13,662 nt of DNA from an uncultured Coriobacteriales bacterium (GTDB lineage: Bacteria > Actinomycetota > Coriobacteriia > Coriobacteriales > UMGS124): contig CAKUKJ010000018.1 of NCBI GenBank assembly GCA_934662525.1, forward strand, positions 1 through 13,662, read 5' to 3'. Within the stretch, counting starts at the first letter, position 1. Every line of letters starts with the position of its first letter. The position numbers and the translations under genes are program-made. The notes beneath the pieces are model-generated. The model did no database searches, was not told the DNA's origin, and saw nothing but the letters and a program-made list of their open reading frames with translations. Below, in pieces: positions 6,550 through 10,808 of this stretch.

Positions 6550-7327
6550 TGCCTCTGACTTCCGCCGTCTCAAATCGTGCGAGCCCGATCTTGATGCACG
6601 TGTGTGGTTTGTTCTTACGTGCTTGTTTTCTATTTGCATGCTATGCATTGAGTCGCCTTTGGCGGTAGGGGTTCTTTGGGCAATCTTGCTCGTGCTCTAT
6701 CGATGCTTTGGGGTCAGTTTAGCTCTATTGGGGCGTTGCATCGCCATTCTGGGAATCATGTATGTGCTCATTGTCGTTTCCGCTGCCCTTGTGTTCGACG
6801 GCACGGGCGACGTGGCCTTGTCGGATTGTGTTGGATTATCGTTGGCAGGTTTGGCCAGGGGATGCCTCACGTGCGTGCGTCTTATGGCGATGGTGGCGCT
6901 GTCTCTGCTCCTGACGCAGGCTTGCGTCATGTCCGAGCTCATGGACGGCCTGACGGCGCTCTTGCGCCCATTGGGGCGAGTCGGTCTGCCTGTCGGCGAC
7001 ATTGCGATCATGCTGGGATTGGCGTTGCGTTGCATTCCCCTTGCCTGTGAGAAACTGGCAACCCTGTCCATGGCACAGAATGCTCGCGGGGCTCGTATCG
7101 GCCTCTCGCACAACCCTATTGCCAAGGTTCTTTCCTATGTCCCGCTCATGGTGCCCCTTTGCGTGGCAATGTTCCGCTATGCTGATGAGTTCGCGTTCGC
7201 ATTGGGCGTGAAACGGTTCACGGGTCGCGGCCGTACCGAGCTCCATGTGCGGCGCATGGGTCGAGGAGACTGGCTCGTGCTGGTGTGCGGTTCGGTCCTG
7301 GCCGTCGGCCTTGCGGTGGCTTTTTAG
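6542..7327 (+). CDS. ecfT: ECF transporter transmembrane subunit EcfT
   Basis: The membrane scaffold that links the EcfA ATPases to substrate-binding S proteins. From the ATG at 6542 it has 261 residues with hydrophobic segments at roughly 21-56, 62-84, 98-128, 152-170, 194-215 and 244-260. The family signature is clear in SELMDGLTALLRPLGRVGLP and LSMAQNARGARIG, whose ARG (181-183) is the first coupling-helix motif. The second motif, normally A-R-G before an aromatic residue, reads VKR (223-225) in ADEFAFALGVKRFTGRGRTEL. The start overlaps the ecfA stop by 8 bases and has a strong GGGAGGGA, so the two are translationally coupled. Fourteen cysteines are present, most within membrane segments. 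truA follows after 77 bases. Function is secure as a family; the transported substrate cannot be told from here. Confidence 0.9.
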   Translation: MPDASDFRRLKSCEPDLDARVWFVLTCLFSICMLCIESPLAVGVLWAILLVLYRCFGVSLALLGRCIAILGIMYVLIVVSAALVFDGTGDVALSDCVGLSLAGLARGCLTCVRLMAMVALSLLLTQACVMSELMDGLTALLRPLGRVGLPVGDIAIMLGLALRCIPLACEKLATLSMAQNARGARIGLSHNPIAKVLSYVPLMVPLCVAMFRYADEFAFALGVKRFTGRGRTELHVRRMGRGDWLVLVCGSVLAVGLAVAF

Positions 7328-7338
7328 GAAATGCACGT

Positions 7339-7369
7339 TTGCGTGGCCAGGCGTCGATGCAGCTATAGA
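7339..7369 (+). promoter_or_regulatory. Weak candidate promoter for truA
   Basis: TTGCGT (7339-7344) and TATAGA (7364-7369) are 19 bases apart, within the 77-base ecfT-truA gap. The spacing is long and the match modest, so truA may simply be cotranscribed with ecfAT. Confidence 0.2.
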
Positions 7370-7404
7370 GCGCCAAATGAGGCGGAGAGGAAGGGAGGCA
7401 CCCC

Positions 7405-8244
7405 GTGGAACTTGAGGAACAGGTGGGCGAGCGTCCCATGGAGACCCTCGTGCTGCGTGTTGGGTATGACGGCGCGGCGTATGCGGGCTTTGCCGAGCAG
7501 GAGAAGCAGACGCACATCAAGACGGTCGCCGGCGAGGTTCGTCGGGCGTTGCGCACGGTCTTGCGCCACGACGTGGACCTTACCTGTGCTGGTAGGACCG
7601 ATGCGGGAGTGCATGCTCGGGCTCAGTATGTGAGCCTTCCCCTTGCGACAGAGGAGTTCGAGGAGCGCTCCAGCCAGCGTTTGCTGCGTTCTCTCGGCGC
7701 GGTTCTGCCCGATGACATTCGAGTCTACGAGCTTTTCCGCGCCCCTTCCGGTTTTTCCGCCCGTTTCGATGCACGTGCGCGTCGCTATCGTTACCGCGTC
7801 GCGACAGGCCCCGTCGCCCCGCTCTTCTGTGCCGACTGGTGCTGGTGGATTCGCACCGCTCAACCTGGCGCCCTGGACGTTGAGGCAATGAACGAGGCGG
7901 CTCGGTATCTCATCGGCGAGCATGATTTCAAGAGCTTCTGCAAGGCCCAGAGCGCCGTTGACAAGCCTACGTGCCGTTTCGTGATGTCGGCGTTCTTTGA
8001 AAGCGAGCGGGTGTTGGGCGAGGACACGCTCGTTTTTGACATTGTGGGCAACGCCTTCCTGCATTCCATGGTGCGTACCATCGTGGGCACGCTTGTGGAG
8101 GTTGGCCTGAGGAGAAAGCCCGTCTCATGGGTGGGCGATGCGCTCGCCGCGTGCAATCGCAATGCGGCAGGCCCCTGTGCGCCGGCATGTGGTTTGACTT
8201 TTTGGGATGTGCAGTATCCCGACGGCGTTTTGAAACCTTGGTAA
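7405..8244 (+). CDS. truA: tRNA pseudouridine(38-40) synthase TruA
   Basis: Isomerises uridines 38, 39 and 40 in the anticodon stem-loop of many tRNAs; cytosolic. The 279-residue protein shows the catalytic motif CAGRTDAGVHA with D66 as nucleophile, the RRYRYRV segment with the active-site tyrosine (Y128 or Y130), GNAFLHSMVRTIVGTL with R224, and the closing ACGLTFWDVQYP strand. The GTG at 7405 is chosen because GGGAGG (7393-7398) lies 6 bases upstream; an internal ATG at 7438 (residue 12) would leave the conserved core intact and cannot be excluded. It follows ecfA-ecfT as in many Gram-positives, but the rplM-rpsI pair that often comes next is missing. Confidence 0.95.
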   Translation: MELEEQVGERPMETLVLRVGYDGAAYAGFAEQEKQTHIKTVAGEVRRALRTVLRHDVDLTCAGRTDAGVHARAQYVSLPLATEEFEERSSQRLLRSLGAVLPDDIRVYELFRAPSGFSARFDARARRYRYRVATGPVAPLFCADWCWWIRTAQPGALDVEAMNEAARYLIGEHDFKSFCKAQSAVDKPTCRFVMSAFFESERVLGEDTLVFDIVGNAFLHSMVRTIVGTLVEVGLRRKPVSWVGDALAACNRNAAGPCAPACGLTFWDVQYPDGVLKPW

Positions 8245-8255
8245 TCTAATATAGT
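8230..8255 (+). promoter_or_regulatory. Candidate promoter for dapL
   Basis: TATAGT (8250-8255, 5 of 6 to TATAAT) is a good -10 and lies just after the truA stop. TTGAAA (8230-8235, 5 of 6 to TTGACA) lies upstream, but the spacer is only 14 bases. Transcription would start near 8262, about 29 bases before the TTG start. Confidence 0.35.
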
Positions 8256-8274
8256 CAGCGTATCGCACGCTGGC
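8254..8274 (+). repeat. 8-bp inverted repeat between truA and dapL
   Basis: GTCAGCGT (8254-8261) pairs with ACGCTGGC (8267-8274) around the 5-base loop ATCGC, with one T-G wobble; six central pairs are perfect. No U-tract follows, so it is not a standard terminator. It overlaps the end of the candidate -10 and sits 5 bases before the dapL ribosome binding site. It could be an operator or a leader hairpin. Confidence 0.45.
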
Positions 8275-8279
8275 AGATC

Positions 8280-8283
8280 GGAG
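8280..8283 (+). promoter_or_regulatory. Ribosome binding site for the dapL TTG start
   Basis: GGAG lies 7 bases before the TTG at 8291. The ATG at 8286 is only 2 bases from it and opens a two-codon frame (ATG CAT TGA), so TTG is the true start. Confidence 0.6.
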
Positions 8284-8290
8284 AAATGCA

Positions 8291-9490
8291 TTGAATACGA
8301 ACCCCTCGTTTGACAAGCTTGAGCAAAGCTATTTGTTTTCTACCGTCGCAAAGAAGGTTGCCGCCTATAAGCAGGCGCATCCTGAGGCCGAGGTCATCCG
8401 CCTGGGCATTGGCGACGTGACGCTTCCGCTTGCCCCCAGCATTGTCGAGGCCATGCATAGGGCAGTGGACGAGATGGCTGTAGCCGAGACGTTCCGCGGT
8501 TACTGCGACGATGCGGAGGGGTATGAGTTCGCCCGTCAGGCTGTGAAGGACTTCTATGCGCATCTGGGCGTAGAGGTGGGTCTCGACGAGGTCTTTGTCT
8601 CTGACGGGGCAAAGTCCGACCTGGGCAACTTCCTCGACATCATCAAGCCGGGCTCCCATGTGCTTATTCCCGATCCGGTCTATCCGGCCTATGTGGACAC
8701 GAACATCATGGCCGCCAACCATGTGACGTTTGCCCATAGCGGTGTGCAAGACGGCTTTCTGCCCCAGCCTCCGGACGAGGTCCATGCCGACGTCGTGTAT
8801 ATCTGCTCGCCGAACAACCCCACCGGCACCACCTATGATGCCGCCGGGCTCAAGGCGTGGGTGGATTACGCATTGGCAAACGATGCGCTCATCATCTTTG
8901 ATTCTGCGTATGAGAGCTTCATCCGCCAGGACGGCGTGCCGCACACCATCTTTGAGATCGAAGGGGCCCGCACGTGCGCGGTTGAGATCTCGTCTTTCTC
9001 TAAACGTGCGGGCTTTACGGGCGTGCGCTGCGGCTTTACCATCGTGCCGAAAGACTTTGCGGTTGCCGACGGCAATCTCAACGCCCTGTGGCGCCGCCGC
9101 CAGAACACCAAGTTCAACGGTGTGCCGTACATCGTGCAGCGCGCGGCGGAAGCGGCCTTGTCGCCGCGCGGCCTCAAGGAGACTGCCGAGCAGGTCGACA
9201 TCTACCTCTCCAACGCCCATACCATTGCGGAAGGGCTCGACAAGCTCGGCATTCGCTACACGGGCGGCAAGAACTCGCCGTACATTTGGCTCGAATGCCC
9301 CAACAAGATGAGCTCATGGGAGTTCTTTGACTTCCTGCTGGAAAAGGCGCAGGTCGTGGGTACGCCCGGTGTTGGCTTTGGGCCTGCCGGCGAGGGGTAC
9401 TTCCGCCTCTCAGCCTTTGGCAGCACGGACAACTGCAAGAAGGCCATGGAGCGTATCGCCAAGGTGCTGCGGGAAGAGGGCCTGGCTTAA
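8291..9490 (+). CDS. dapL: LL-diaminopimelate aminotransferase
   Basis: PLP enzyme that converts tetrahydrodipicolinate plus glutamate to LL-diaminopimelate in one step, bypassing the succinylase or acetylase branches; feeds lysine and meso-DAP for peptidoglycan. The 399 residues match the DapL subgroup of class I/II aminotransferases: N-terminal KLEQSYLFSTVAKKV, VIRLGIGDVT, AETFRGY, then CSPNNPTGT (N176), FDSAYESF (D204, Y207), the PLP lysine K238 in SSFSKRAGFTGVRCGF, and R372 in YFRLSAFG for the substrate carboxylate. The TTG start at 8291 gives the family N-terminus and has a GGAG 7 bases upstream. It lies after truA, probably with its own promoter, and ends before a long inverted repeat. 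Confidence 0.93.
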   Translation: MNTNPSFDKLEQSYLFSTVAKKVAAYKQAHPEAEVIRLGIGDVTLPLAPSIVEAMHRAVDEMAVAETFRGYCDDAEGYEFARQAVKDFYAHLGVEVGLDEVFVSDGAKSDLGNFLDIIKPGSHVLIPDPVYPAYVDTNIMAANHVTFAHSGVQDGFLPQPPDEVHADVVYICSPNNPTGTTYDAAGLKAWVDYALANDALIIFDSAYESFIRQDGVPHTIFEIEGARTCAVEISSFSKRAGFTGVRCGFTIVPKDFAVADGNLNALWRRRQNTKFNGVPYIVQRAAEAALSPRGLKETAEQVDIYLSNAHTIAEGLDKLGIRYTGGKNSPYIWLECPNKMSSWEFFDFLLEKAQVVGTPGVGFGPAGEGYFRLSAFGSTDNCKKAMERIAKVLREEGLA

Positions 9491-9530
9491 GGAGCGCCGC
9501 AGCGGCTTGCTATCAGTCGGACGGCATCAA

Positions 9531-9582
9531 ACACAAGAGGGGCTGGTCGTGCGTGCATTGCGGCGACCAGCCCCTCTTGTGT
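9531..9582. terminator. 19-bp perfect inverted repeat, likely bidirectional terminator
   Basis: ACACAAGAGGGGCTGGTCG (9531-9549) is the exact reverse complement of 9564-9582, with a 14-base loop. It lies between the convergent dapL (+) and pit (-), where a two-way terminator is expected. Neither side has a proper T-tract: the + side continues GTGTCG, and the - side continues TTTGATG. An A7 run at 9591-9597 lies beyond the right arm. The rest of the 146-base gap (9491-9636) shows nothing else I can support. Confidence 0.75.
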
Positions 9583-9636
9583 GTCGTGTCAAAAAAATGC
9601 GACGTCGGAAGCCAGAAAGCTCGACCTGGGCAACTC

Positions 9637-10686
9637 CTAGAAAACCATCATGAACAGCTTGGCCAGGACGAAGCCGATGAGCCCGCAGCAAGGGAAGGTC
9701 AATATCCAGGCGACGACCATATGCTTGGCGATGGACCACTTTACCTTGCGCGGGTTTTTGATAAAGCCTACGCCCATGATGGATGACGTGTTGGCATGGG
9801 AGGTGGAGACCGGCATGCCCGTGAGCGAGGCCACGAGCAGCGTGATGCTTGTGGAAAGGCTCGCGGCGACTCCCTGGGGAACCTCGAGCTTGACCATGTC
9901 CATGGCGACGGACTTGATGATGCGCTTGCCGCCCACGGCCGTGCCGAGCGAGATGGCAAGCGAGCACACGATCATGAGCCACAGGGGGAAGCCCTCGGAG
10001 CTTGGCTCCGTTGAGCCAAACGAAAGGGCGATGCCGAGAAGTGCGATGGACATGAACTTTTGGCCGTCCTGCGCGCCGTGGAGAAACGACAGGGCCACCG
10101 CGCAGACGTCCTGAATCGCCATGAAGACGCGGTTGGTGCGACGGCGGTCCGCATCGCGGCAGACGAAGTTTATGAGCTTCATGAGCGCGCAGCCCATGAT
10201 GAAACCCGCGCCAAGCGAGAACACCATGCCGTAGATGACCTTGGCCCACTCGTTGGGCACGACGCCGGCCCATCCGTTGAGCGCGATTGCGCCGCCGGTG
10301 ATGCCGGCGATGAGGGAGTGCGACTTGGATGCCGGGATGCCCATGAGCCAGCAGAACACGCCCCAGACGATGGCGCCTATCATGGCCGCCACCAGCGCCA
10401 AAAGCGCCGCGTGGGTGTTTCCGGAGAAGTCGACCATGCCGAACATGGTATGGGCGACCGCAGTTGAGATGTAGGTCATGCCCAGCAGGCCCACGAAGTT
10501 GAAGACCGAGGCGAGCGCGATGGCGGTGCCCGGTTTGAGGCAGCGCGTCGAGACGGCCGTCGCGATGGCGTTGGGGGCGTCTGTCGCGCCCGAGATGACG
10601 GTCACGGCGATTACGAGTGCGACGATGAGCCAAAGAACAGGATACATGGATGCCTGCTCGATGAACGAGGAAAGCGTGAGTGCCAT
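9637..10686 (-). CDS. pit: PiT-family inorganic phosphate permease
   Basis: Ion-coupled low-affinity phosphate transporter of the cytoplasmic membrane (PF01384 family). The 349 residues contain the two inverted family repeats. Each has a signature: SGATDAPNAIATAVSTR (about 32-48) and HGAQDGQKFMSIALLG (203-218). Each also has a paired P-x-S-x-(S/T)-H turn: GIPASKSHS (116-124) and GMPVSTSHA (289-297). About ten hydrophobic segments alternate with short loops. Position 35 is Thr where the family nearly always has Asn (GxND). I start at the ATG at 10686, preceded by GGGGA; an in-frame ATG at 10746 would add 20 polar residues and lies in a hairpin arm. No PhoU/DUF47 partner is visible, though one is often adjacent. 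It could carry another oxyanion such as sulfate. Confidence 0.9.
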   Translation of the reverse strand: MALTLSSFIEQASMYPVLWLIVALVIAVTVISGATDAPNAIATAVSTRCLKPGTAIALASVFNFVGLLGMTYISTAVAHTMFGMVDFSGNTHAALLALVAAMIGAIVWGVFCWLMGIPASKSHSLIAGITGGAIALNGWAGVVPNEWAKVIYGMVFSLGAGFIMGCALMKLINFVCRDADRRRTNRVFMAIQDVCAVALSFLHGAQDGQKFMSIALLGIALSFGSTEPSSEGFPLWLMIVCSLAISLGTAVGGKRIIKSVAMDMVKLEVPQGVAASLSTSITLLVASLTGMPVSTSHANTSSIMGVGFIKNPRKVKWSIAKHMVVAWILTFPCCGLIGFVLAKLFMMVF

Positions 10687-10700
10687 CGGTCCCCAAGTCT

Positions 10701-10716
10701 GTTGTTTCAAATCAAC
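10701..10716. promoter_or_regulatory. Palindromic operator candidate upstream of pit
   Basis: GTTGTTTCAAATCAAC is a 16-base imperfect palindrome (12 of 16 positions symmetric; outer arms GTTG/CAAC perfect). It begins 15 bases upstream of the pit start and falls just downstream of the candidate -10, a position where a repressor could block transcription. It does not resemble a Pho box that I recognise. Confidence 0.3.
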
Positions 10717-10733
10717 GGTGTGACGAATACCAC

Positions 10734-10742
10734 ATGATAGCA
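10734..10742 (-). promoter_or_regulatory. Candidate extended -10 promoter for pit
   Basis: On the - strand this reads TGCTATCAT, a TGn-extended -10 with 5 of 6 matches in TATCAT. No good -35 is seen, which extended -10 promoters tolerate. Transcription would begin near 10727, about 40 bases before the pit start codon. Confidence 0.35.
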
Positions 10743-10745
10743 GCA

Positions 10746-10783
10746 TGGCTTTGCCCCTGGGCGCCTAAAGCGGGGCAAAGCCA
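10746..10783 (-). terminator. 12-bp inverted repeat after the M16C peptidase gene
   Basis: TGGCTTTGCCCC (10746-10757) pairs perfectly with GGGGCAAAGCCA (10772-10783) around a 14-base loop. It begins about 25 bases downstream of the peptidase stop codon, a typical terminator position. As with the repeat at 9531-9582, no U-tract follows on the - strand (ATGCTGCTATC), and the loop is again 14 bases. The call as terminator is inferred from position and stem strength. Confidence 0.6.
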
Positions 10784-10808
10784 CAAGAGGTCGACGTTGT
10801 GCCGTGAT

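Noticed and set aside
8255..9220. Antisense open frame (321 codons) opposite dapL
   Set aside because: A shadow of dapL third-position GC bias; sequence unlike a folded protein family I know.
9527..10696. Same-strand frame (389 codons) overlapping pit
   Set aside because: His/Arg-rich out-of-frame reading of the permease gene, and it runs through the terminator hairpin.
10687..10746. 20-residue N-terminal extension of the phosphate permease
   Set aside because: The ATG at 10746 is in a hairpin arm and overlaps the candidate promoter; the added residues are not PiT-like, and ATG 10686 has GGGGA upstream.
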